Source of the DNA: an uncultured Treponema sp. | Lineage (GTDB): Bacteria; Spirochaetota; Spirochaetia; Treponematales; Treponemataceae | Length of the DNA stretch: 64,000 bases | Assembly: GCA_937902125.1 (NCBI GenBank) | Contig: CALDIB010000087.1 | Span: 1 to 64,000 of the forward strand | Reading direction: 5' to 3' | Shown: in pieces, positions 48,047 through 57,044 of the stretch | Layout of the letters: each line of letters starts with the position of its first letter | Numbering within the stretch: position 1 is the stretch's first letter | Notes under the pieces: generated by a model | What the model saw: the letters and a program-made list of their open reading frames with translations, nothing else | Databases searched by the model: none | Told to the model about the DNA's origin: nothing | Translations under genes and position numbers: made by a program

Positions 48047-50376
48047 GCATCCCAGACCCACTCCCAAACATTTCCGCTCATATCATAAAGGCCATAGCCG
48101 TTGGGTCTTTTTTGCGCAACTGGATGAGTTTCATCTCCGCTGTTGCGTTTGTACCAGCCAACTGCGTCAAGATTATTGCTTCCTGAATATATGAAATTTT
48201 GTCCGCCTTTTGCGGCGAACTCCCATTCGTCATTCATCGGAAGCCTAAAGCCGTTAGCTTTCTCGTTCCAAGTGACTCCGCCTTTTATTTCCTTGTCTTT
48301 ATGAGGCGTATAGCCCCACTTTGAAACATCAGTCTCGCCGTTCACAGAATACACAGGCTCATATCCGGACTTTTCACTCAACTCATTACAGAAATATATA
48401 GCGTCATGCCAAGAAACTTCTTCAACAGGATTATTCGCGCCCTTATATTTGCTGGGGTTTTCGCCCATCACCATTTGATATAATTTTTGCGTAACCTCTG
48501 TAGACATCATTTTGATGTTCTTGCCAGGAATCTTCACCATAAATTTTGGCACATACTCTGCTATCTCCTGGTGCTTCGCATAGTTTTTTTCAGCGTCTGA
48601 TTTGCACAATCCGCGCGCCATATACTTTTCAACAGGATACTTTATTCGGTCAAACCTAGCCTTTTCTTTTTCTTCCGCGCCGGCAAAGATTCGCAAATCG
48701 AATTTCTCCTTGCGCGACACATCTGTATTTATATACAGAGGACTTGAATACATTATCTTTCCGCTGGCAACATTTACCACACGGATTCTGCTCAAAGCAC
48801 AAGTGTAAGCGCTAGGATTGTCATCACTCATGGCGCTTACAGTATAATCTACCTCAAACTGCGCCGGAGGCTTATCGCCCTTTAAGAGGGATGTATACTT
48901 TTCAACATTGTTCTGATATTCTTCGACCACTGCGTCATTAAGCTCGGTTTTCATGTTTGGAGCTTTCTTTCCGCTAAGAGCTTCGTAAGGCAAAATGTAA
49001 TCAAACTCGTAGAAACTGACACCGTCAGAAAACATTTTTACCTTTGTCTTCCAGCCGTTTTTATCACCTTCATACGAATCATAAGCAATTTTTAGCTCGC
49101 CGTTTTTGCTTGCGGCAGTGCGCAAAATGGCCAACGCCTTTTGGTCGGCGCGAATTTCAGCCAAAAGCATGCTGTCTTTCGTCTGCGCGCTTGCCTTGAC
49201 GGAGTCGCAATCGGAAAAAAACTTGTTGGTCAAATCTTTATAACTTTTCGCAATCTGTCTTGCTCTCCGTTCTTTGGCCTCTGTCGTAGGCTGTCCGTCA
49301 CTTCCAAGTTCGACAACGCCGTATTCTTTGAGTTTAATAACTTGCTCATCTCTTACTCGGTCACTTTGCAATTGGTCAAAAAGCTCTTGGCAACGCGCCT
49401 CAACCTTATTTCGAGCGTCTACAAGACACTTTTTTTTCGCTTCGATAAAATAGATTTTTGACCGAAAGCCTAACTTTTCCTTATTAAAATTTGCAGGGCC
49501 GTTTGCAAGCAATTTTTTATTTTCGTCGGAGACATTCATTTCCAATGCACCAGCCAAAGAAAGAGTGATTTCGTCCACAGCACCAGCAAAAAACAAAAGC
49601 TTTTCAGGAGTTGCGTATTCTTTTGAAGCGACACTCGCCAAAAGTTCGCCTGTTGTCAAATCAACAAATTCAGCGTTTATAAAATAACCTTTGGCTGTTT
49701 TTTTGACGCTCTCAAAGAGAATGAACTTTGCCTCTGTCGCGTTAGAAAACTCCGACACGGACTTTTCGTTGACAGTTGGATTTTGCGCCTTTATTTTTTT
49801 TAGCTCCACCTCTGATGGATTTAGAACGACGTTCATTCCAAGATACACATAAAGATTGGATTTTATACTGTCCCGTGCCATATATGGAAGCCATTCCGAC
49901 TCTGCCGCTGTAAGCCCAATGGCGTCCAAACTTACAATCCGCACGGGCAGCTTCGTCAAATTTTTTGCTCGCTCACGCACCGCCCTTTCCTTAGCCTCTC
50001 TTTTAAGCCTGTCCGCGCATTCCGCCACGCTTTCAATTCCTTCGATATTCGTAAGCGCGTACTTTTTTGTGGCAAGGTCTTTTGCCTCAAAAGTAACCGT
50101 AAAACTTTTCTTATTGGCGTATTCAATTCGCTCCTTGATGTTTGCCATGTCCATTCCGGCCACAATCATAGCCTTGCTTTTGGCGAACAACGGAAGCGTT
50201 ATTTTTCCGTCGTCCGCAACTTTCATTCCCGACAAATCAAGCTCGCTGACAAAAACCGCGGAAGAGTCTTTGTTAGATTCCAAAGCCTTCGCCAACTTTT
50301 TTGCGTCAACTTTTGTTTGCGCAAAAGACGTTCCCGCAAGCAAAAGCGCCGCAAACAGCGCGATTAGTTTTTTCAT
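47893..50376 (-). CDS. Exported FGE/SUMF1-fold protein with candidate variable C-terminus
   Basis: The 827-residue protein starts MKKLIALFAALLLAGTSFAQ, a cleavable signal peptide, with GGAGG five bases before ATG. Residues about 25-590 are a helical and beta region seen in treponemal proteins without a known role. The last 230 residues are an FGE-like domain: PVEEVSWHDAIYFCNELSEK, NGFRLPMNDEWEFAAKGG and DMSGNVWEWVWDADDYN, then a Tyr/Asp-rich end before GFRVARS. The catalytic cysteines of FGE are not apparent, so it may bind a ligand or surface rather than modify a sulfatase. It follows a SAM-domain gene in one transcription unit. Confidence 0.82.
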   Translation of the reverse strand: MKKLIALFAALLLAGTSFAQTKVDAKKLAKALESNKDSSAVFVSELDLSGMKVADDGKITLPLFAKSKAMIVAGMDMANIKERIEYANKKSFTVTFEAKDLATKKYALTNIEGIESVAECADRLKREAKERAVRERAKNLTKLPVRIVSLDAIGLTAAESEWLPYMARDSIKSNLYVYLGMNVVLNPSEVELKKIKAQNPTVNEKSVSEFSNATEAKFILFESVKKTAKGYFINAEFVDLTTGELLASVASKEYATPEKLLFFAGAVDEITLSLAGALEMNVSDENKKLLANGPANFNKEKLGFRSKIYFIEAKKKCLVDARNKVEARCQELFDQLQSDRVRDEQVIKLKEYGVVELGSDGQPTTEAKERRARQIAKSYKDLTNKFFSDCDSVKASAQTKDSMLLAEIRADQKALAILRTAASKNGELKIAYDSYEGDKNGWKTKVKMFSDGVSFYEFDYILPYEALSGKKAPNMKTELNDAVVEEYQNNVEKYTSLLKGDKPPAQFEVDYTVSAMSDDNPSAYTCALSRIRVVNVASGKIMYSSPLYINTDVSRKEKFDLRIFAGAEEKEKARFDRIKYPVEKYMARGLCKSDAEKNYAKHQEIAEYVPKFMVKIPGKNIKMMSTEVTQKLYQMVMGENPSKYKGANNPVEEVSWHDAIYFCNELSEKSGYEPVYSVNGETDVSKWGYTPHKDKEIKGGVTWNEKANGFRLPMNDEWEFAAKGGQNFIYSGSNNLDAVGWYKRNSGDETHPVAQKRPNGYGLYDMSGNVWEWVWDADDYNRRYYYGGSYYYNAEFCEVSESGGDRAYERDNDLGFRVARSMAAGEK

Positions 50377-50391
50377 ATATTCCTCCAAATA

Positions 50392-50745
50392 TCAACTGCC
50401 AAAAGCAAACAACAAAAAAATTATTAACAAAACGCCGGCGCCACCGCCAAGCACCTTCAATAGACCTATTAAATTACCCAAAATACCTGTAAAATGAAGA
50501 ATCAACAATGCCGCGACCAAAACAGCGACAAAAACCAAAACCGCAATCAAACAGCCCTTTGACTTAAAAATTTGGACAAGCCTTTTTCTGTCGCCAATAT
50601 TGTCAATTCCAATTCGCTCAAATTGGCGTTCAGTCATTTTTGAAAGCAATTTCTTGTCCATAAGGTTGTTCTTTTCAAAAAGGGGTATGTAAGATTCAAG
50701 CCCGTTTTTTTTAAGAATCGAGATTACTTTTTCTCTTTTGTCCAT
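50392..50745 (-). CDS. SAM-domain membrane protein
   Basis: A 117-residue protein: an N-terminal sterile-alpha-motif-like helical domain (VISILKKNGLESYIPLFEKN, KMTERQFERIGIDNIGDRKR; about 5-60) and two hydrophobic helices (CLIAVLVFVAVLVAALLILH and GAGVLLIIFLLFAFG). SAM domains are mostly eukaryotic and rare in bacteria, where they mediate polymerisation. GGAGG precedes the ATG. It sits 15 bases before the FGE-fold gene, so the two are probably co-transcribed. Confidence 0.7.
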   Translation of the reverse strand: MDKREKVISILKKNGLESYIPLFEKNNLMDKKLLSKMTERQFERIGIDNIGDRKRLVQIFKSKGCLIAVLVFVAVLVAALLILHFTGILGNLIGLLKVLGGGAGVLLIIFLLFAFGS

Positions 50746-50801
50746 TTTTTCCTCCAAAACTTGCAATATTCAAAGCGCGTATAACTTGCACTTCAATTGA
50801 G

Positions 50802-50807
50802 TATAAT
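50802..50807 (+). promoter_or_regulatory. -10 box of the XRE gene
   Basis: TATAAT followed by seven bases and the ATG, with no ribosome site. Two direct repeats AACTTGCA (50758-50765 and 50783-50790), 25 bases apart, lie upstream between the divergent genes and may be operators. Confidence 0.5.
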
Positions 50808-50814
50808 AAAAAGC

Positions 50815-51141
50815 ATGGGCTCAAATTTTAAGGAAAACTTGCGTTCAGAATTGGATTACCAGGACATTACGATAAAAGAACTTTCCGCCATGACAAACAT
50901 TCCCTACCGCTCGATTGAAAATTATCTTAGCGCGAGGGAATCCATTCCCCCAGCGGATTACGCGGTTCAAATCGCGCGCGCTCTTAAAACAACTGTGGAA
51001 GAACTCGTATTTGGAAAATCAAAAACTCAAACTAAAAAAAGCGAAAGCGAAGCTCAAAAAATCCAGAGACTTTTTTCAAAACTGCCCAAAGCCGACCAAA
51101 ATTTTTTTATCAAATTAATGGAAGGCGTTCTAAAAAAATAG
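50815..51141 (+). CDS. XRE-family transcriptional regulator
   Basis: A 108-residue protein (MGSNFKENLRSELDYQDITI) with a Cro/CI domain (IKELSAMTNIPYRSIENYLS, ADYAVQIARALKTTVEELVF) and a helical tail (LFSKLPKADQNFFIKLMEGV). The start at 50815 follows the -10 box by seven bases; a TTG at 50797 lies before the -10 box and is unlikely. It is divergent from the SAM-domain/FGE operon and may control it. A two-hairpin element follows the stop codon directly. Confidence 0.83.
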   Translation: MGSNFKENLRSELDYQDITIKELSAMTNIPYRSIENYLSARESIPPADYAVQIARALKTTVEELVFGKSKTQTKKSESEAQKIQRLFSKLPKADQNFFIKLMEGVLKK

Positions 51142-51217
51142 GAACGGTCAAGGCGCGCTGACGCTTAAAGCCTTGACTCGTTCCTTTTTCGGCGCGAACA
51201 ATATTATCGCGCCGAAA
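51141..51217 (+). repeat. Two-hairpin 3' element, copy B
   Basis: Starts on the last base of the XRE stop codon: stem GGAAC-x-GTCAAGGC/GCCTTGAC-xx-GTTCC (51141-51184), TT, then stem TTTCGGCGCGA/TCGCGCCGAAA (51187-51217). It is the same structure as copy A (39144-39220) in the same orientation to the upstream gene, with three compensatory pair changes. Confidence 0.75.
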
Positions 51218-51246
51218 TAAAAGGCCGCCCCGCAAAGGGCGACCCT
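51217..51246 (-). terminator. Intrinsic terminator of the beta-glucosidase gene
   Basis: On the minus strand AGGGTCGCCC, loop TTTGC, GGGGCGGCCT, then TTTATTT. The T-run is interrupted by one A. It adjoins the two-hairpin element of the convergent gene. Confidence 0.7.
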
Positions 51247-51268
51247 AAATCACATCAAAATCCTCGCG

Positions 51269-53584
51269 CTATTTTCCGCGCGTTGCCTCGTTGAGCGCAT
51301 CCACCATCGCGTCGACTTGCGCTTGGCTGACATGGTTAAAGCTTCGCATGGCGCGGATGGGGAGGCTCTTTAGCATGCCCAGCTGCATTTCGTCGCTGAT
51401 GCTTTCGCGGGCGCTCTTTCCGCGCTTTTCCTGCGGCTGTTCCGACTCGGAAAAGGGGCTGCCCTTAAAGGCTTTTGCGGCCTCAAGCGCTTTGGGATTT
51501 TCCATAATCTCTTCAAAGACCGTGTTGGCCGTGGCGTGGAAGGGAAGCTCCTGCGTGGCCTCAACTTCGACCTTGGCGCAAAGGCGAACGTCCCGCGAAG
51601 AAGCCGCCGCCAAAACTTGATAGCTTCCGCCGGGAATGTACCAATCATGCAAAGACTCGTCCCAAACTGCAAAAGCGCGCGCGTCAAGCGTCACCGTGAC
51701 AGTGGCCGTCTCTCCTGGCTTTAGGAAAACTTTTTCAAAGCCCTTCAATTCCATCTTGGGGCGCGGCTCGCGGTATGGCGGCTTGCATTCCGTTCCCTGC
51801 GGCGGCGCCACATAAAATTGAACGATTTCTTTTCCGGCCCTCTTTCCTGTGTTCTTTACCTTGACGCTGGCAACAACGGACTCCCCTGCCTTTATATTTT
51901 TTGCGTCCAGCTTTAGCGCCGAATACTCAAAGGTCGTGTAACTTAGTCCGTGGCCAAATGGGAACAAAACTTCCATTTCTTTTTTGTCGTAATAGCGGTA
52001 GCCTACAAAAATTCCTTCGGCGTAGTTGGCGACTTTTCCGTTTCCAGGATAGTTCAAGTAAGAAGGATTGTCCTGCAATTTAACCGGGAACGATTCAGCC
52101 AGCTTTCCGCTTGGGTTTGCAAGGCCAAAGAGCAATTCGATTTGCGCGATGCCAACCGCTTGCCCGCCAAGATAGCTTTCCAAAATCGCCTTTACGGAAT
52201 TTACCCAGGGCATCTCAACCGGCGAGCCGTTGTGCAAAACGACGACGACATTTTTGTTGACCTTGGCGATTTCTTCTATCAAAATGTTTTGGTTGGCCGG
52301 AAGCTTCATGTGGCTTCGGTCGTAGCCTTCCGACTCGTAGCTGTCGGGAAGGCCGGCGAATATAACTACGGTCTTGGCCTTTTTTGCGGCGGCGACGGCG
52401 GCCTTTAAAAGCTTTGCGTCCTTTGCCTTGCTTTCCTTGATGTCAAAGCCTTGCTCCCACTTAATGTTAAGGCCTGCGTCTTTTGCGGCTTGAAGGGCGC
52501 CGGTCACTTTAAAGGCGTTGATGTGGCTGGAGCCGCCGCCTTCGTAGCGGGGCTTTTGGGCAAAGGCGCCGACAAAGAGTATTTGGCCTGCGTCCTTTTC
52601 CTTAAGCGGAAGAATATTCTTTTCGTTTTTTAGCAGAACCATCGACTCCGCCGCGATTTGGGCCGTGACCAAGTGGTGCGCGTTTTTGTCAAAGTTTCCT
52701 TTTTGGCGGCCTTCCATAAATTTATAGACGATGCGCAAGATTCGTTCCACCGCGGTGTCCAAAACTTTTTCGTCCAATTTTTTATCCTTAACGGCCTTGA
52801 CGATTTGCTTGTCGGTGTCTCCGCCCGAAGCGGGCATCTCCAAATCCAAGCCGGCCTTAAGGCCAGGAACCCGCTCGTTGACCGCTCCCCAGTCGCTTAC
52901 GACAAAGCCGTCAAAGCCCCACTCTTTTCTTAAAACGTCGGTGAGCAAAAATTTGTTTTCGCTGGCAAAAGTTCCGTTGACCCTGTTGTATGAGCACATA
53001 ATTGTGTCGGGCTTGGCTTTTTTTACGGTCGTTTCAAAGGCCGGAAGGTAAATCTCCCGCAAGGTCCGCTCGTCAACTTCCGATGACGATGACATTCTGC
53101 GGTACTCCATAGAGTTGGCGGCGAAGTGCTTTACGCTTGTTCCAATGTTCTTTGACTGAACGCCCTGGGTGTAAGCCGCACCAAGCTCGCCGGCCAAGTA
53201 GGGGTCTTCCGACAAATACTCAAAGTTTCGGCCGCACAAGGGCGACCTCTTTATGTTCAAGGCAGGTCCAAGCAAAACGGCGATGTCTTCGGCCTGGCAT
53301 TCGTCGCCCAAAACTTCGCCTTCCATGCGCAAAAGGTCGCGGTCAAAGGAGCAGGCCGTCAAGCAACCGCTTGGAAAGCTTACCGCCTTGATGCTGTCGT
53401 TCACTCCAAGGTGGTCGCCGTTTTGGTCTTGCTTTCGCAAACCAGTAGGGCCGTCGCTGACCATAATGTTAGGAACGCCCAAGCGCTTGACCGCTTTTGT
53501 ATGCCAAAAGTCAAGGCCAGAACAAAGGCTTGCCTTTTCTTCCAATGTCATTTGAGAAATAAGTTGTTTAATGTTTGTCTTCAT
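51269..53584 (-). CDS. Glycoside hydrolase family 3 beta-glucosidase
   Basis: A 771-residue enzyme that releases glucose or another sugar from beta-linked oligosaccharides. The N-terminal barrel has VSDGPTGLRKQ, NIKRSPLCGRNFEYLSEDPY, KHFAANSMEYRR and the nucleophile loop VVSDWGAV (Asp about 231); the second domain has VVLHNGSPVEMPWV; a fibronectin-like domain follows (KNTGKRAGKEIVQFYVAPPQ). No signal peptide is present from the start at 53584, so it is cytoplasmic. The promoter ends eight bases before ATG and no ribosome site is seen. A 100-residue C-terminal tail is of unknown use. Confidence 0.92.
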   Translation of the reverse strand: MKTNIKQLISQMTLEEKASLCSGLDFWHTKAVKRLGVPNIMVSDGPTGLRKQDQNGDHLGVNDSIKAVSFPSGCLTACSFDRDLLRMEGEVLGDECQAEDIAVLLGPALNIKRSPLCGRNFEYLSEDPYLAGELGAAYTQGVQSKNIGTSVKHFAANSMEYRRMSSSSEVDERTLREIYLPAFETTVKKAKPDTIMCSYNRVNGTFASENKFLLTDVLRKEWGFDGFVVSDWGAVNERVPGLKAGLDLEMPASGGDTDKQIVKAVKDKKLDEKVLDTAVERILRIVYKFMEGRQKGNFDKNAHHLVTAQIAAESMVLLKNEKNILPLKEKDAGQILFVGAFAQKPRYEGGGSSHINAFKVTGALQAAKDAGLNIKWEQGFDIKESKAKDAKLLKAAVAAAKKAKTVVIFAGLPDSYESEGYDRSHMKLPANQNILIEEIAKVNKNVVVVLHNGSPVEMPWVNSVKAILESYLGGQAVGIAQIELLFGLANPSGKLAESFPVKLQDNPSYLNYPGNGKVANYAEGIFVGYRYYDKKEMEVLFPFGHGLSYTTFEYSALKLDAKNIKAGESVVASVKVKNTGKRAGKEIVQFYVAPPQGTECKPPYREPRPKMELKGFEKVFLKPGETATVTVTLDARAFAVWDESLHDWYIPGGSYQVLAAASSRDVRLCAKVEVEATQELPFHATANTVFEEIMENPKALEAAKAFKGSPFSESEQPQEKRGKSARESISDEMQLGMLKSLPIRAMRSFNHVSQAQVDAMVDALNEATRGK

Positions 53585-53592
53585 AAGAAAAT

Positions 53593-53621
53593 ATTCTAAC
53601 ACGGAACTTGCCGGAAAGCAA
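53593..53621 (-). promoter_or_regulatory. Promoter of the beta-glucosidase gene, likely leaderless
   Basis: TTGCTT (53616-53621), 17 bases, TAGAAT (53593-53598), eight bases, ATG. The spacer region holds the short dyad CTTGC/GCAAG. Confidence 0.6.
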
Positions 53622-53684
53622 GCAAGTTCGCGATAAAAAAGCGGGAGCAAAATCTAAGGCGGCGGAAATTGTCCGAAAAAAGTT

Positions 53685-53713
53685 TTGTAAAATTTCAAAA
53701 TCCATGCTATAAT
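53685..53713 (+). promoter_or_regulatory. Promoter of the GGDEF sensor gene
   Basis: TTGTAA (53685-53690), 17 bases, TATAAT (53708-53713), then TGAGGA and ATG. The GAGGA would lie upstream of the expected transcription start, so translation is probably leaderless. Confidence 0.65.
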
Positions 53714-53719
53714 TGAGGA

Positions 53720-55306
53720 ATGAAAGACGAAAATCACAAGCAGAAAAAAACATCCGGCCTATTGTTCAGTTTTTCGTTAATATTCGGCTTTTTTACAATT
53801 GCAACCCTCATAATCAGCGCGGCCGCGATTTACGCCGTCCAAATGCGCGAATACAAGGCGCAAAAAGTTGAAGACATTCGCAATATCGGCGACTATTTGG
53901 AACGGCTCATTCAAGAATCAGGCGAAGACTTCATAACATACCAAAAATATTACTTGGAACATTTTGCCGAAGCCGACATTCCCTTTGACTTTGACGAATA
54001 CCACATGGCGCAAAGAAAATACGAAAGCCTTTTGGCAAGAGACGGCGTAAAGAATGTGGATTCAAAAAATTTTGACTTTGACTCGTTTTCTGAAGAAGCG
54101 AAAATGGCCTACCTTGTTTACATTCACGAATATTGGCTTTTGACATTTGAAAACGCGCGGAAAACGTTCAACCTGCCATACACATATTACCTTGTTCCCA
54201 AAGAAGACATTTACCACATGGTCTACATGATAGACGGAGAGAGAACCGCAAAAAACGCAAATGGAGAAAAAACTGAGCAAGGGGAATTCTTGTATCTTGG
54301 CGACGAATACTACGACCCGCCGGAAAAATATCAAGTGCAGTGGCGAACCTGGTTCACCGGCAAAAGGCAAAATGACTTTGAAGTGTGGAATAACGAATGG
54401 GGACACACATACGCATACTACACTCCCCTTATAATCAATGGAAAAAAACTTGGTCTCATAGGAACTGAAGTCGAAGTGGCTAAAGTCAACAAAACAATTC
54501 TTATGACTTCAATCAAGATTTCCGTTTGCATTTCTTTGGGACTAATCGCCTGCGTAATTTTGCTGCTCTTCTTCATCAACACAAAATACATAAAAAAAAT
54601 CGTTGTCTTGGAATCGCGAATGCGGGAATTTGCGAACGAAAAAAATCCGTCAATCGCAAAGCGGATTCAAGACGAAGCTCGGGGCCAAAACGAAATCTCC
54701 AGTCTTTCAAGGCAATTCGCGTCATTGATTCTTGAGCTTGAGGAATACATGAAAAATCTTCTTTCAACAAAAAAAGAGCTCAATGACACAAAGATTCTTG
54801 CCGACGAAATGAACGCCCTTGCAAAAAAAGACGCTCTCACAGGAATAAGAAATAAAACCGCCTACGACAGCGAAGCCCGGCGCTTGGAATGGAAAATCGC
54901 GGACGGCGAAACAAATTTTGGCATAGTCATGATAGACTTAAATTTTTTAAAGCGCATAAACGACACTTATGGGCACGAACAAGGCGACATCGCCATAAAA
55001 AAACTCTGCATTATCATTTGCGACATTTTCAAACACTCGCCTGTCTTTAGAATCGGCGGAGACGAATTTGCGGTTATTTTGGAAAACAACGACTTGGAGA
55101 ACATAGATTTGCTTGCGGCAAAATTCAATTCCAAAATCAAATTGCTTGCGCAAGACGAAACCCTTGAACCGTGGGAACAAGTCTCCGCCGCAATCGGATG
55201 GGCCGTCTACAACTCCTCTGACAAAAATTTAGCCGACGTGTTCCGCCGCGCCGACAAAAACATGTATGAGCGCAAAAAAGAAATGAAGGCGCAAAGGGTG
55301 GATTAA
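53720..55306 (+). CDS. Transmembrane sensor diguanylate cyclase (GGDEF)
   Basis: A 528-residue enzyme with a transmembrane helix (LLFSFSLIFGFFTIATLIIS), a Cache-like periplasmic domain (about 40-255), a second helix (VCISLGLIACVILLLFFI), HAMP (about 290-345) and a GGDEF domain with DALTGIRNKTAYDSEA, MIDLNFLKRINDTYGHEQGD and the intact loop RIGGDEF. No RxxD inhibitory motif is evident. It is divergent from the beta-glucosidase gene and may sense a sugar or other envelope signal, but that is only context. Confidence 0.93.
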   Translation: MKDENHKQKKTSGLLFSFSLIFGFFTIATLIISAAAIYAVQMREYKAQKVEDIRNIGDYLERLIQESGEDFITYQKYYLEHFAEADIPFDFDEYHMAQRKYESLLARDGVKNVDSKNFDFDSFSEEAKMAYLVYIHEYWLLTFENARKTFNLPYTYYLVPKEDIYHMVYMIDGERTAKNANGEKTEQGEFLYLGDEYYDPPEKYQVQWRTWFTGKRQNDFEVWNNEWGHTYAYYTPLIINGKKLGLIGTEVEVAKVNKTILMTSIKISVCISLGLIACVILLLFFINTKYIKKIVVLESRMREFANEKNPSIAKRIQDEARGQNEISSLSRQFASLILELEEYMKNLLSTKKELNDTKILADEMNALAKKDALTGIRNKTAYDSEARRLEWKIADGETNFGIVMIDLNFLKRINDTYGHEQGDIAIKKLCIIICDIFKHSPVFRIGGDEFAVILENNDLENIDLLAAKFNSKIKLLAQDETLEPWEQVSAAIGWAVYNSSDKNLADVFRRADKNMYERKKEMKAQRVD

Positions 55307-55343
55307 GGCCGTCAAAAAATCAAAGGGCTTCCCGCCCCAAAGT

Positions 55344-56231
55344 CTATTCCCGCTCGCTTAGGTTGGCTATGGTGATTGCCAAAAAAATCAGGGCGCAGCC
55401 TAAAATCATCACAGGCGCCAAGCGCTCGCTTAAAAAAATCGCGCCGAACAAAACGCCAAAGACCGACTCAAGGGACAGGAACAGGGAAGCCAAGGAAGAG
55501 TCCATATATTTAAGGCAAACGTTTTGCAGAACAAAAGCGACCAAGGTGCTGAATATTCCCAAATACAAAACTGAAAGGACAACGCGAAAAAGAGCCATTT
55601 GCGCCGCGGGAAAAGCGCCGTCGTAAAATGGAGCCAAAATCCAAGAGAACAGGGCCGCAAAAAAGAATTGAACAATCGTCAGCAAAATGGGATTGTCCTT
55701 TTTGTTGAAGGCGCTGGTCCACACAATGTGAAGCGCGTAAAAAATTCCGCAAAGCAAAGTCAGCGCGTCGCCAATGTTCATGCTAAAGGCGCCGTCTTCT
55801 TTTTTTAGCGCCAAAAGTCCGATTCCCCACAAGGCCATGGCCGCGGCAAATACAGAAAGAAGCCTTGGCTTTTTCTTAAAAATCGGCCAAGCAAAAAAAG
55901 GAATCAATATGACATAAACGGCGGTCAAAAAGGCGTTCTTTCCGGCCGTGGTGTAATTGCAGCCCACAGTTTGAAAGGCGTAACCCAAAAACAAAAAAGT
56001 TCCTGTCCAGGCGCCCTTTAAAAAAATCCCGCGAGTGATAGTCCGCAATTTTTTTATGTAGACAAGAGAAAGGGCTATGGCGGCGATTGAAAAACGGGCG
56101 GCCATCATCCAAATGGGGCCAATGTAGTCAAGGGAATCCTTTACGATTACAAAAGCGAAGCCCCAAATGGCGGCCGTCAAGACCAACCCAATTGAGGCCA
56201 ATATTCGTATCGAACTCTTATTCATAGACAT
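55344..56231 (-). CDS. EamA-family drug/metabolite transporter
   Basis: A 295-residue inner-membrane protein with ten predicted helices in two EamA halves: LVLTAAIWGFAFVIVKDSLD at the N-terminus and LSVLYLGIFSTLVAFVLQNV plus SLASLFLSLESVFGVLFGAI in the second half. Members export amino acids, nucleobases or other metabolites; the substrate cannot be told. The start at 56231 (MSMNKSS) or 56225 (MNKSS) is not decided because no ribosome site is visible. Confidence 0.87.
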   Translation of the reverse strand: MSMNKSSIRILASIGLVLTAAIWGFAFVIVKDSLDYIGPIWMMAARFSIAAIALSLVYIKKLRTITRGIFLKGAWTGTFLFLGYAFQTVGCNYTTAGKNAFLTAVYVILIPFFAWPIFKKKPRLLSVFAAAMALWGIGLLALKKEDGAFSMNIGDALTLLCGIFYALHIVWTSAFNKKDNPILLTIVQFFFAALFSWILAPFYDGAFPAAQMALFRVVLSVLYLGIFSTLVAFVLQNVCLKYMDSSLASLFLSLESVFGVLFGAIFLSERLAPVMILGCALIFLAITIANLSERE

Positions 56232-56276
56232 GCAAAAAAACGGCGGCATTTTTAGTCATGCCGACAGTTCCCGTCA

Positions 56277-56966
56277 CTATTCTATTCGCGCTCTAACAAG
56301 ATAATCCTTAAAGCCTTTTTTTTCCAACGCGTTCAAGGTCGGCTGAACTTTGTCGGTGGGCAAGTCTTTTATGATTACGCGAACGATTCCGCTCTTTGTG
56401 GTTTGGTAAGCCAAGCGCTTTAATCCGGCAGCCTGCGCGTCGGCCGCGAAAATGGCGGCGTTTCGTCTTGAAGAAAAAGCGCCAAGCTGTATGTTCCAAC
56501 GGTCATAGCCTGAGGCCGCCGCCTGTTTCGCAAACAAAGACTGGGAAGAACCCTGAGCGACTTGGCCAGCCTCGACTTTTTCAACGGCTGAAGCGCCTAC
56601 AATTTCCAAGCTGACTTTGGCCGTTCCGCTTTTTATCATTCCAATTTTAACGGCGGCGGCCTTTGACAAATCTATTTCCCGGCCTTGAACAAAAGGCCCT
56701 CTGTCGTTTATGCGCACCACCACCGATTTTCCGTTGGAAAGGTTTGTCACTTTTACTTTTGTGTTAAAGGGAAGGGTCTTGTGCGCGGCGGTCAAGTCAT
56801 ACATATTGAAAGTCTCGCCGTTGGAAGTTTTTCGGCCGTGATACTTGTCGGCGTAATACGAGGCCACCGCGCTGTTTTTGTAAAGGGCAAGCTTGTTGCC
56901 GGCAAAGATTTTAGCGGCGCAAAATGCCGCCAAGAAAAATGCCAAAAATAAAATCGATTTTCTCAT
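56277..56966 (-). CDS. rlpA: RlpA-family septal lytic transglycosylase with SPOR domain
   Basis: RlpA cuts denuded peptidoglycan at the septum. The 229-residue protein has a signal peptide ([20 protein letters not shown]), the double-psi beta-barrel domain with [33 protein letters not shown] and [20 protein letters not shown] (the catalytic Asp is DRGPF), and a C-terminal SPOR domain ([17 protein letters not shown]; about 155-229). The start at 56966 is chosen by the signal peptide. The possible promoter TTTACC, 17, GACAAT ends six bases before it. Confidence 0.92.
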   Translation of the reverse strand: MRKSILFLAFFLAAFCAAKIFAGNKLALYKNSAVASYYADKYHGRKTSNGETFNMYDLTAAHKTLPFNTKVKVTNLSNGKSVVVRINDRGPFVQGREIDLSKAAAVKIGMIKSGTAKVSLEIVGASAVEKVEAGQVAQGSSQSLFAKQAAASGYDRWNIQLGAFSSRRNAAIFAADAQAAGLKRLAYQTTKSGIVRVIIKDLPTDKVQPTLNALEKKGFKDYLVRARIE

Positions 56967-57044
56967 ATTGTTATTGTCGGCAAGAAATTGCATTAGGTAA
57001 AGAAAAAAAACGCGCGAGGGAGCGGGGCGGCTGGCGAAAAAAGC

